A stretch of DNA of 64,000 nt, from the NCBI GenBank assembly GCA_963816065.1, contig CAWFJG010000019.1, positions 1 through 64,000 of the forward strand, given 5' to 3'. The notes beneath the pieces were generated by a model. It was not told where the DNA came from, searched no databases, and was given only the letters and a program-made list of their open reading frames with translations. Source of the stretch: Roseiarcus sp963816065 (GTDB lineage Bacteria; Pseudomonadota; Alphaproteobacteria; Rhizobiales; Beijerinckiaceae). This document shows, piece after piece, positions 9,150-16,941 of the stretch. A program made the position numbers and the translations under genes. Position 1 is the stretch's first letter. Each line of letters begins with the position of its first letter.

Positions 9150-10346
9150 ATGAGCGCGCGCCGCTCCGGCAGCGCCGACCTGCCGCTGCACGGCGGGCGC
9201 GTGCCGCCGTGGCTCGGCGAGCGGATGACGCGGCTCGGCGCGGTGATCGCCGAGGCGATCGTCCTCGACTACGGCCGCGACGAGTTGCTGCGCCGGCTCG
9301 CGCATCCGTTCTGGTTCCAGTCGTTCGGCGCCGTGATGGGGATGGACTGGCATTCGTCGGGCATCACGACCAGCGTCATCGGCGCGCTGAAGCGCGGGCT
9401 CGAGCCGCTCGCCGGCGAGCTCGGCCTGCACGTCTGCGGCGGCCGCGGCGAGCATTCGCGCAAGACGCCGCACGAGCTCGTCGGCGATCGGCGAGCGGGT
9501 CGGCTTCGACGGCGCGGCGCTGGCGACCGCGAGCCGGCTGGTCGCCAAGGTCGACAGCGCCGCCGTGCAGGACGGCTTCGACCTCTATCTGCACGGCTTC
9601 ATCGTCGCCGACGACGGCCACTGGGTCGTGGTGCAGCAGGGGATGAACGGCGACGCGCGGCAGGCGCGCCGCTACCATTGGCTGTCCGAAGGGCTGACAG
9701 AGCTTCGTCGATGCGCCGCACGCGCGATCGACGGCGACGGCGCAGGGGAGATCGTCAACCTGACCGACCGCCGCGCCGACGCCTCGCGCGGACGCCAGGT
9801 CGACTGCTCGGCGACGCTCGGCCCGACGGCGTCGCGCGCGAGATCGCGGCGCTCGAACGGCGCCGCGCAGGCGCCGGAGCCGCAGCAGCCGCTGCTGCCG
9901 CATCTCGTCATGCCGGCGCATCACGACGTGCGCGCCGAGCGACGTCGTCGCGCGCCGCCTGCACGGCGACCTCGCCGCCGCGGCCGACCGCGGGCCGCGC
10001 GATTTCGCCGAGCTGCTGCTGGTCCCGGGCGTCGGCGCGCGCACCGTGCGGGCGCTGGCGCATGGTCGCCGAGGTCGTGCACGGCGCGCCGTGCCGCTTC
10101 ACCGATCCGGCGCGGTTCTCGTTCGCCCACGGCGGCAAGGACCGGCATCCGTTCCCGGTGCCGCTCAAGGTCTACGACCAGACGATCGCGGTGCATGAAG
10201 TCGGCGGTCGCGCAAGGCCAAGCTCGGCGCGACGAGGAGCTTGCCGCGATCCAGCGGCTCGACGAGCAGGCCCGGCGGCTCGAGCGCAGCGCGCCGGGCC
10301 GTCGGTCGAAGCGCTGATCGCCGAGGAGCGCGCGCCGCTCGCATGA
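9150..10346 (+). pseudogene. DUF763 domain-containing protein, frameshifted
   Basis: The N-terminal 110 residues read cleanly: GSADLPLHGGRVPPWL, a helix ending LRRLAHPFWFQSFG, MGMDWHSSGITTSV and GGRGEHSRKTPHEL, all hallmarks of DUF763. The family's next block (VAKVDSAAVQDGFDLYLH, WVVVQQGMN, ARRYHWLSE) and the C-terminal block with a helix-hairpin-helix-like PGVGARTVRAL and the FSFAHGGKDRHPFPVP motif are present in shifted frames; breaks fall near 9485, 9705, 9810, 9945, 10060 and 10205. An extra G near 9485 explains the first. The family is widespread in archaea and bacteria; no biochemical role is established, although the HhH-like motif hints at nucleic-acid contact. It follows treY by 140 bp. 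Confidence 0.75.
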
Positions 10347-10412
10347 GCTATGGCGGCACGCAGCGTGTTCGGCTGGGAGCCGCAGAGGGACGGCGCACGT
10401 CCCACGCTCCGG

Positions 10413-10458
10413 GGCGGCGGGACGCCGCCCGTCCATTGAGGCGGCGGGACACCGCCCG
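10413..10458. repeat. Two tandem GC-rich hairpins (REP-like)
   Basis: Two copies of a 19-nt sequence, GGCGGCGGGAC-R-CCGCCCG, at 10413-10431 and 10440-10458, differ at one base. Each folds into a short stem (GGCGG/CCGCC) with a GGGAC-type loop. They follow the DUF763 gene in the transcribed direction but lack a T tract, so they look more like repetitive extragenic palindromes than classical terminators. Confidence 0.5.
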
Positions 10459-10590
10459 CCGGGCGCACGGTTTCGTCGACGCGGGCGATATCAAGGGCTT
10501 GGGCGCCAAAACGTGCAACTTTCGCGGCGCGCCCGAAAGCGAGGACGCGAGGCGGGGGCCTTTGCCCGGACGGGCCGGGCGCCGGCCATA

Positions 10591-10619
10591 TTGAACAATC
10601 ATAACATGTATATTATCGT
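10591..10619 (+). promoter_or_regulatory. Candidate sigma-70-type promoter
   Basis: TTGAAC and TATCGT are separated by exactly 17 bp in an unusually AT-rich patch of otherwise GC-rich DNA, about 62 bp before the lipoprotein ATG at 10681. The boxes and spacing match a housekeeping alphaproteobacterial promoter reasonably well. Assignment is by eye only. Confidence 0.4.
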
Positions 10620-10680
10620 ATGTCAGTCCGGGTCCAGCTTAATGCGGGACAGTCGCGCCTCGTGACGCGGGGGCAAATCC

Positions 10681-10923
10681 ATGCGGCTGTCGATTGTGGC
10701 GTTCCTGGCGCTGGGCCTTTCGGCCTGCGCGCCGACCTGGCCCCCCATGCCCTATGGGCGCCAAGCCTCGCTCCCCTACGGCGCCTGCGGCGACATGGCC
10801 TCGCTGCGCGCCAACCTGACCGGCAATCCCGACGTGACGCCCGAGAGCGACGCCATTCTCAGGCGCCTCGGCGTCCGCTGCGTCGCCCCCTACCCGCCGC
10901 AACCCGTTCGCGCCCGATACTGA
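10681..10923 (+). CDS. Small putative lipoprotein
   Basis: An 80-residue protein with an N-terminal hydrophobic segment (MRLSIVAFLALGLSAC) ending in a lipobox, Cys16, which predicts lipid anchoring by signal peptidase II. The mature part is short, with one further cysteine pair (CGDMASLRANLTGNP and RRLGVRCVAPYPPQP). I do not recognise the family. The reading frame keeps high third-position GC throughout and a possible promoter lies upstream at 10591. It is followed by the exonuclease gene with a 65-bp gap on the same strand. Function unknown, probably envelope-associated. Confidence 0.6.
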   Translation: MRLSIVAFLALGLSACAPTWPPMPYGRQASLPYGACGDMASLRANLTGNPDVTPESDAILRRLGVRCVAPYPPQPVRARY

Positions 10924-10988
10924 CGCCCGGCGCTCCGCGGCAGCGACGGAAATTGGCGCCCGGCGTCCGCGCCCCTATATCCTGCGCC

Positions 10989-12021
10989 ATGCCCCTCCGC
11001 CGTCCGCGCCGCATGGACCTGATCGCGTCGACCGACCGTGGCCTCTATTGCGAGGCCGGTGATTTCCATATCGATCCCTGGCGGCCGGTTTCCCGCGCCG
11101 TCATCACCCATGCCCACGCCGATCACGCCCGCTTCGGCTCAGACCTCTACGTCTGCCATCCGCTGACCGCGCCGATCCTCAAGAAGCGCCTCGGCGACGT
11201 GGAGATCGAGACCGCAGCCTACGGCGAGGTCCTGACCCGCGACGGCGTCGACATCTCGCTCCATCCGGCCGGCCACGTGCTCGGCTCGGCGCAGGTCCGC
11301 GTGGCGCTCAGCGGCCAGGTCTGGGTCGCGTCGGGCGACTACAAGACCGAGAGCCGACGGCGTCGTCGCCGCTTTCGAGCCGCTGCGCTGCCACGTCTTT
11401 ATCACGGAGTCGACCTTCGCCCTGCCGATCTACCGTTGGCGCCCTCAAGCCGCGATACTCGCCGAGATCGAGGGCTGGTGGCGGGCGAACGCCGCGGACG
11501 GCCGCGCCAGCGTGCTCTATGCCTACGCGCTCGGCAAGGCCCAGCGCGTGCTCGCTGCGATCGACGCGTCGATCGGCCCGATTGTCTGCCACGGCGCGGT
11601 CGAGCCGATCAATGCGATCTATCGCGAGGCCGGCGTCGCCTTGCCGCCGACGAGGCTGGCGACCGAGATCGCCGACAGGCGCATGTTCGTCGGCGCGCTG
11701 ATCGTTGCGCCGCCGTCGGCCCCGGGGAGCGCATGGCTCAACCGGTTCGGCCCGTATTCCGACGCGCTGGCGAGCGGCTGGATGCAGGTCCGGGGAAACC
11801 GGCGCCGACGCGGCCTCGACCGCGGGTTCGCGCTGTCCGATCACGCCGACTGGCCGGGGCTCCTTGCCGCGATCGAGGCGACCGGCGCGGAACGGGTGCT
11901 TGCGACCCACGGTTCGGCGGCGGCGCTCAGCCGGTTCCTGTCCGAGCGAGGCCTTGACGCCCGAACCCTCGACACCGCCTTCGGCGGCGACGACGACGAG
12001 CCGGCGCCGGTCGCCGCATGA
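10989..12021 (+). CDS. Ligase-associated DNA exonuclease (MBL fold); one frameshift
   Basis: A metallo-beta-lactamase/beta-CASP-like nuclease of the Artemis/SNM1-related type that accompanies bacterial ATP-dependent ligases in DNA repair. The zinc motif is THAHADHARFG, followed by HPAGHVLGSAQ and SGDYKTE. Beyond the break come ESTFALPIYRW, the AYALGKAQR segment, and SDHADW near the C-terminus, completing the metal site. An extra C at about 11352 (minimal repair: GAGAGC-GACGGC) separates the two halves; without it one protein of about 343 residues results, the usual length. The start at 10989 was chosen for family fit; 11013 is an alternative. The stop overlaps the ligase ATG (ATGA), so the two are co-translated. 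Confidence 0.8.
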
Positions 12022-13763
12022 AGGCCTTCGCGGATCTCTACCGGCGGCTCGATTCCGCGACGTCGATCCGCGCCAAGCAGACCGCGCTGGTCGACGCTTT
12101 CTCGGCGGCGAAAGCCGATCCGGCGCAATGGGCGAGCGCGGCCTGGATGGTCTATTTCCTCGCTGGCGGAAAGCCGCGCCAGACCGTGCCGACACGGCTC
12201 CTTCGCCGCCTTGCGGTCGAGGCCACGGGGCTGCCCGAGTGGCTCGTGGACGAATCCTATTCGAGCGTCGGCGATCTCGCCGAGACGCTCGCCCTTCTGC
12301 TGCCGGAGGGCGACGGCGACGATCATGCTTCGCTCGATCGCTGGATGCGCGAGCGCCTGCTGCCGCTGCCCGCGCTCGAGGAGGAGGAGCGCTACGCGCG
12401 GCTCACCGGCTGGGTCGCGGCGCTGCCGCAGGACCAGCGGTTCGCCTTCTTCAAGCTGATTACCGGAGAGTTGCGCATTGGCGTGTCGCGGCTGCAGGTC
12501 GTAAAGGCGCTCGGCGGCGTCGCGGGAATCGACGAAAGCCGGATGGCGCAGCGCATGATCGGCTACGCCCAGGCGCGCCGCATCCCGAGCGCCGACGACT
12601 TCGCCGCGCTGGTCGCGGACGTCGACCTTGCCGAAGGGGAGGCCCTGGACGCCGGCAAGCCCTTTCCCTTCTATCTTGCGCAATCCTGGCAGCGTCCGCT
12701 GGAGGACATGGCTTCCGTCCTCGGCGCGCCGGAAAGCTGGATCGTCGAGTGGAAGTTCGATGGCGTCCGCGCCGAGCTCGTCAAGCGCGGCAACTCCTGG
12801 CGGCTCTGGTCGCGCGGCGAAGAGCTGATTTCCGACGCCTATCCCGATCTCGAGCCGCTCGCCCGAGCGCTCCCTTCCGGAGTCGCGCTCGACGGCGAGC
12901 TCGTCGTCCTGATCCGGCCTGCAGGCGAAACGCGCGCCGACTCGCTCGACGGGCTCGCGCCTTTCGCCAGCCTGCAGCAGCGCCTCGGCCGCAAGGCGAT
13001 CAGCGACAAGACGCTCAGCGAACTGCCGGTCGCCCTGATCGCCTTTGACCTCCTCGAGCGCGACGGCCGCGACCTGCGCGGCGAGCCGCAGCGCGAGCGG
13101 CGGGCGAAGCTCGAGCGGCTCGTCGGCGACCTGCTCGACCAGGCGGCCGATCGGGGCGAACGCCTGCCGCTGCGCCTCAGTCCCGAGATCGAAGCGGAGA
13201 GCTGGCAGGGCCTTGCCGAAATCCGCGAGCAGGCGCGCGCGCTCGGCCGCGAGGGCCTGATGTTGAAGGCGCGCGAGGGCGCTTATGGCGTCGGCCGGCG
13301 CAAGGGCGACGACCGCACCAACGTCTGGTGGAAGTGGAAGCTCGACCCCATGAGCGTCGACGCGGTGCTGATCTACGCCCAGCGCGGCCACGGCCGCCGC
13401 TCGGGGGTGTACAGCGACTACACCTTCGCCGTTTGGACCGAGGCCGAGGACGCGATGGGCCGCGAGCTCGTGCCGTTCGCCAAGGCCTATTCCGGCCTCT
13501 CCGACGCCGAGATGCGCGAGATGGACGCGATCATTCGCAAGACCACGGTCGAGACCTTCGGTCCGGTCCGCCGTGTGGCGCCGACTCAGGTGTTCGAGCT
13601 CGGCTTCGAGGGCATTGCCGCGAGCAAGCGCCACAAGAGCGGCGTCGCCGTGCGCTTTCCGCGCATGCTGCGCTGGCGGCGCGACAAGCCGGTCGCCGAG
13701 GCGGACACGCTGGCAAACCTGCGCGCGCTGCTGCCCGCGAGGGGCGACATTCAAGCCCGTTAG
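12018..13763 (+). CDS. ATP-dependent DNA ligase (damage-response type)
   Basis: A 581-residue intact ligase that seals nicks using ATP. The N-terminal helical DNA-binding domain (about 1-200) leads into the adenylation domain with the nucleotidyl-lysine motif EWKFDGVR (Lys246) and downstream motifs including SRGEELISD, LDGELVV, and EGLMLKAREGAYGVGRRK...WWKWK (motifs IV and V). The C-terminal OB fold follows. The size and partner nuclease fit the bacterial 'cisplatin damage response' ligase group rather than LigD or LigA. In many genomes this pair sits with an Lhr-type helicase and a PdeM phosphoesterase; neither is present here, so the operon seems to be just two genes. Confidence 0.9.
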   Translation: MKAFADLYRRLDSATSIRAKQTALVDAFSAAKADPAQWASAAWMVYFLAGGKPRQTVPTRLLRRLAVEATGLPEWLVDESYSSVGDLAETLALLLPEGDGDDHASLDRWMRERLLPLPALEEEERYARLTGWVAALPQDQRFAFFKLITGELRIGVSRLQVVKALGGVAGIDESRMAQRMIGYAQARRIPSADDFAALVADVDLAEGEALDAGKPFPFYLAQSWQRPLEDMASVLGAPESWIVEWKFDGVRAELVKRGNSWRLWSRGEELISDAYPDLEPLARALPSGVALDGELVVLIRPAGETRADSLDGLAPFASLQQRLGRKAISDKTLSELPVALIAFDLLERDGRDLRGEPQRERRAKLERLVGDLLDQAADRGERLPLRLSPEIEAESWQGLAEIREQARALGREGLMLKAREGAYGVGRRKGDDRTNVWWKWKLDPMSVDAVLIYAQRGHGRRSGVYSDYTFAVWTEAEDAMGRELVPFAKAYSGLSDAEMREMDAIIRKTTVETFGPVRRVAPTQVFELGFEGIAASKRHKSGVAVRFPRMLRWRRDKPVAEADTLANLRALLPARGDIQAR

Positions 13764-13782
13764 CGCCGTGCGCCTGCCTTTG

Positions 13783-14196
13783 CTAATCGAACTCCCTCAT
13801 CGCATCACCAGGCGAGTCGGCCGTACTTTCCCAGGCGTCGGGATCTTCAGGGGTCCTGCGCTCGTCGCCGATGCTGGCCTCCTCTGACGGGATGAAGCAC
13901 GTAAAAATCGGTCCGGAGGCATTGTTGACGTAGGCAGTAAGCCTCCAGCGCCGTTCCCACTGAAAGCCATTCGAGGCTCTCGTGCAAAAGTCGGCCGCCC
14001 AAGAGCGCGCCGCGGCTTCGCTTTCGCGATTTGTCCGGGCGTGCGACCGGAACAGTACCGCCGCCATGGCGCGGTAGGGCTCCACCACCCGGAACGTCGA
14101 TATGCGGCCGGCGTCCTTGTCGGACTGGCCCATTTGCCGCAAGGCGTCCGTATCGGTGACTTGCGCTTGCAATGTGGCGCAGGCGAAGAGAAGCAT
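13783..14196 (-). CDS. Hypothetical exported protein
   Basis: An open minus-strand frame encoding about 137 residues from an internal ATG, starting with a short hydrophobic stretch (MLLFACATLQAQ) that suggests the end of a signal peptide. The frame is open further upstream and an alternative TTG near 14283 would give a complete n-region and hydrophobic core. The rest is hydrophilic (SDKDAGRISTFRVVEP, AADFCTRASNGFQW, RRWRLTAYVNN) with two cysteines. I do not recognise it. GC is a little lower than in neighbouring genes, which may indicate acquisition. Existence is likelier than not, the start uncertain. Confidence 0.45.
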   Translation of the reverse strand: MLLFACATLQAQVTDTDALRQMGQSDKDAGRISTFRVVEPYRAMAAVLFRSHARTNRESEAAARSWAADFCTRASNGFQWERRWRLTAYVNNASGPIFTCFIPSEEASIGDERRTPEDPDAWESTADSPGDAMREFD

Positions 14197-14390
14197 CGGC
14201 GCGGCGAGGCATAGCCGCGAAGCCGAGGAGAGCGTGTTTGACGCCGCATTCGCCGCGCGTGCACCGCCAATGCTGAAGCTCGACAAGCGAATTCTCCACC
14301 TTTCCGGCCGACGGCTCGACGACAGCGTCAACCAGCGAACAATGCCTAGGACATGATGGCGTGGAAACGGGCGACAGCAAGGCGGAGGCT

Positions 14391-14741
14391 TCAGGACGCA
14401 GAATTCTGGTTCAGGCGAAATAGGTTGTGGAGATCGAACTTCCGTTTCAAATCGACCAGTCGGGGGTAGTTCTCGCCGTAGGCCGCGCGGACGCGCTCCG
14501 GCCCCTCGTCGCCCAGATTGTTGACGTAGACTCCACCTGTCGCGAACGGCCGCGCCGCCTCGTATAGGTCTCGCGCCCAGGCGATGTTCGCTTCGTCCTC
14601 GCGAGGCTCGCACCAGATCGAAACCGGGAAAGCATCATGGGTCGCGCTCCGGTTGGCGTACGCCGTCGCGGCGACAGGAATGCGCGCGATCGCGCCGCCG
14701 ACCTGCTGGAACCCCGGCGTAGGCTGACGCGCGCATTCTTT
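14391..14741 (-). pseudogene. C-terminal remnant of an FAD-linked oxidase (berberine-bridge type)
   Basis: About 116 codons without any start, opened by an in-frame TGA at 14742-14744. The translation carries the berberine/BBE C-terminal signature: a GGVYVNNLGDEG strand, VRAAYGENYPRLVDLKRKFD, then LFRLNQN at the end. In complete enzymes this segment covers the substrate side of the FAD pocket, after an N-terminal FAD-binding domain of about 200 residues. Nothing upstream on the minus strand encodes that domain. This is therefore a 3' gene fragment left by deletion or rearrangement, possibly linked to the perfect inverted repeat just beyond its truncated end at 14751-14793. Confidence 0.7.
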
Positions 14742-14750
14742 TCATAGGAA

Positions 14751-14793
14751 CCTCGTCCCGATCCCCGGATCAAGCCAGGGGATCGGGACGAGG
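14751..14793. repeat. Perfect 16-bp inverted repeat with 11-nt loop
   Basis: CCTCGTCCCGATCCCC (14751-14766) and its exact reverse complement (14778-14793) flank an 11-nt spacer. It borders the truncated end of the oxidase remnant and precedes the DUF4239 gene. There is no T tract on either side, so a terminator role is unproven; a palindromic extragenic repeat or a recombination end is as likely. Confidence 0.6.
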
Positions 14794-14932
14794 CGCGGCT
14801 CAGGCAGGCGCCTTTCAAACTGTAACTGTGTCCCCGGCGATTCGAAGGTCAGGGAAGGGCGCGCCGGAACGCTGGACGGCCTCGGCGAACTGTGCGACGC
14901 CTCTTCGCACACGGGCTTTGGGAGGGAATTGC

Positions 14933-15714
14933 TTGAGCGCGTTCGCCGCCGCCGCCATCGTCTGGGCGCTGATCACCGCTAGCGGCTTGCTTGGCCTTTT
15001 CCTCAAGACCCGCCTCGCCTCCCATTATACGACCGAATTGTCGCGAGACATGATCGGCGGCGTCGTTGGACTTTTGACGCTGTTGCTCGCCCTCGTGCTC
15101 GGCCTCCTGATCTGGACGGCTTTCGGGGTCTTCAGCACCCAGCAGCGCGAACTCGAGGGGGTCGCGGCCAAAGCGCTCGAATTCAATCTCGAGATGCGCC
15201 ACTACGGGCCCGAGGGCGATGCGGCGCGCGAACTCTTGCGCGAGGATCTGATTTCGGCGCGCGAGCAGTTCTGGGGCGACGACCGCGCGATGGCCGCGTC
15301 CTATGACGCGTCCTACAAGGCGATGGCGAATCTGAGCCGGGTGTTCGAGAGCCTCGATCCGAAGACCGACGCGCAGAAGGACCTGCTCGCAGCCGCGAAA
15401 GCCAACTATGGCGTAATCGGCGAGAATCGGCTGCTGATGTCGCTTCAGGTGCTCTCGCGCCGTCGCCTGGCCGCTGATCTTCGCCGTCGACTGGATGGTC
15501 GTGCCTCATGTTCTGCGGCATGGGGCTCTTGTCACGGCCGAATGCGGCGACCATCATCATGCTGGTCCTCGGGGCGGCGTCGGTCAGCCTCGCGATCCTG
15601 CTCATTCTGGAATTCAGCCGACCCTACACCAGCTCGATCCGTATCTCGCCGATCGTCATCGACCGCGCGATCGCGGATCTGGCCAAGCCCGCCGGGCCGG
15701 GCGACGCTCACTAA
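14933..15714 (+). pseudogene. DUF4239 (bestrophin-like) membrane protein, two frameshifts
   Basis: A TTG start at 14933 with GGGAGGGA about 6 nt upstream opens directly into a membrane segment (AIVWALITASGLLGLFL), a basic loop, and a second helix (GLLTLLLALVLGLLIWTAFGVF), then a long cytoplasmic region with STQQRELEGVA and a DARELLRED-type segment. The C-terminal helices (LIFAVDWMVV, LMFCGMGLLS, IIMLVLGAASVSLAILLILEF) and the family ending with SIRISP are in other frames because of small indels near 15465 and 15500. Corrected length is about 260 residues, normal for DUF4239. Function is unknown; homology to bestrophin-like channels is only suggestive. Confidence 0.65.
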
Positions 15715-15729
15715 CGAGGAGACCTCTTG

Positions 15730-16041
15730 ATGGCGAACTACAAGATCCTCACCGACGATGAGATCCGCTCCGCGTTGTCCAGCCTGCCGGACTGGTCGGT
15801 CAACGCGCCCAACATCGAAGCGACCTTCACCCTGAAGACGTTCCGCGACGCGATCGCCTTCATCGTCGAGGTGGCGATCGAGGCCGAGGTGATGAACCAC
15901 CACCCCGAGTTCAAGAACTCCTACAACATCCTCTCGTTTTCCTTCTGCACCCACGACGCGGGCATGAAGATCACCGACCTCGACATCGAGACGGCGAGGA
16001 AGATCAGCGCGCTCGCCAGGCGTTTCGAGGCGATGCCTTGA
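15730..16041 (+). CDS. phhB: Pterin-4a-carbinolamine dehydratase
   Basis: A 103-residue enzyme that dehydrates 4a-hydroxytetrahydrobiopterin, regenerating the pterin cofactor of aromatic amino-acid hydroxylases. The active-site signature is present: NHHPEF at about residues 57-62, then YN and THDAG, and an Asp-rich TDLDIETA helix. ACGAGGAGA precedes the ATG. It lies 15 bp after the DUF4239 gene and 7 bp before the SDR gene, so the three may be co-transcribed. No phenylalanine hydroxylase is visible in the window. An alternative role proposed for some bacterial members is supporting molybdopterin or other pterin chemistry. Confidence 0.88.
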   Translation: MANYKILTDDEIRSALSSLPDWSVNAPNIEATFTLKTFRDAIAFIVEVAIEAEVMNHHPEFKNSYNILSFSFCTHDAGMKITDLDIETARKISALARRFEAMP

Positions 16042-16048
16042 TCGTTTC

Positions 16049-16813
16049 ATGACCGAAAAGGGCGCCTTCGCCGGCAAGACCGCGATCGTCACCGGGGGCG
16101 GGGCGGGGATTGGCTTTGCGGTCGCCCGCGCCTTCGCGCGTGCGGGCGCGAACGTCGCGATCGCCGGTCGAACGGAAGCCACGCTCGCCCGCTCGGCGGC
16201 GCTGATCGAGGAGATGGGCGGCCAAGCGCTCGTCATCTCCGCCGACGTCGGCGCGCCGGCCGACTGCGCGCGGATCGTGGCCGCGACGGTCGAGCGCTTC
16301 GGCGCGGCCGACGTCCTCGTCAACAACGCCGCCTATTTCGCGCTCGTCCCGCTCCTCGATACGGACGCCGAGGCGGCGGCGCGTTTTTTCAGCGTCAATG
16401 TCGCCGGGCCGCTGCACTGCGCCCGCGCCTTCGCGGCGCATGCGATCGGGCGGGGGCGCGGCGGGACGATCGTCAACGTCAGCAGCATCGCAGGCAGCCG
16501 CCCCGCGCCGGGCTGCGGGCTCTATTCGGCCTCCAAGGCCGCGCTCGACATGTTGACGCGGTCGATGGCGCTCGAATGGGGTCCGAACGGCGTCAGGGTC
16601 AACGCCGTCGCGCCCGGCCATGTCGCGACCGAGGGCGTGCTCGAGGATTTTCAGGCCGGCCGGCTCGACGAGGCGAAGATGCTCGCCTCCATCCCCGCCC
16701 GTCGCATCGCCGACGTCGGCGACATCGCCGACGCGGTCTTGTTCCTCAGCTCCGAGGCGGCCCGGCACGTCATGGGGCAGGTGCTTACGGTCGACGGCGG
16801 TGAGGGAATTTAG
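16049..16813 (+). CDS. SDR family NAD(P)-dependent oxidoreductase
   Basis: A 254-residue classical short-chain dehydrogenase. The dinucleotide motif TGGGAGIG is at about residues 15-22, NNAA after strand four, then the catalytic residues Ser in NVSSIAG, Tyr159 and Lys163 in YSASK, and the C-terminal GQVLTVDGG. Whether NAD or NADP is used cannot be decided safely; an Arg after strand two (GRTEAT) leans towards NADP. The substrate is unknown. Starts 7 bp after phhB, which makes a shared transcript probable. The gene converges on the multicopper oxidase. Confidence 0.88.
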   Translation: MTEKGAFAGKTAIVTGGGAGIGFAVARAFARAGANVAIAGRTEATLARSAALIEEMGGQALVISADVGAPADCARIVAATVERFGAADVLVNNAAYFALVPLLDTDAEAAARFFSVNVAGPLHCARAFAAHAIGRGRGGTIVNVSSIAGSRPAPGCGLYSASKAALDMLTRSMALEWGPNGVRVNAVAPGHVATEGVLEDFQAGRLDEAKMLASIPARRIADVGDIADAVLFLSSEAARHVMGQVLTVDGGEGI

Positions 16814-16941
16814 CGCGCGTCAGGCGACCTTCCGGTCACGCGGTTCAGATCTCGCGCCAAGCTTCCTCTCGGCGCCGCCGCTCTGGCGGAACAGGGCCCT
16901 CGAACCGGGCGACGACGAGATCCGCGCCCAGACCTCCGCCG

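Noticed and set aside
11841..13754. A 637-codon minus-strand frame
   Set aside because: Exactly antisense to the intact ATP-dependent ligase, which has all catalytic motifs.
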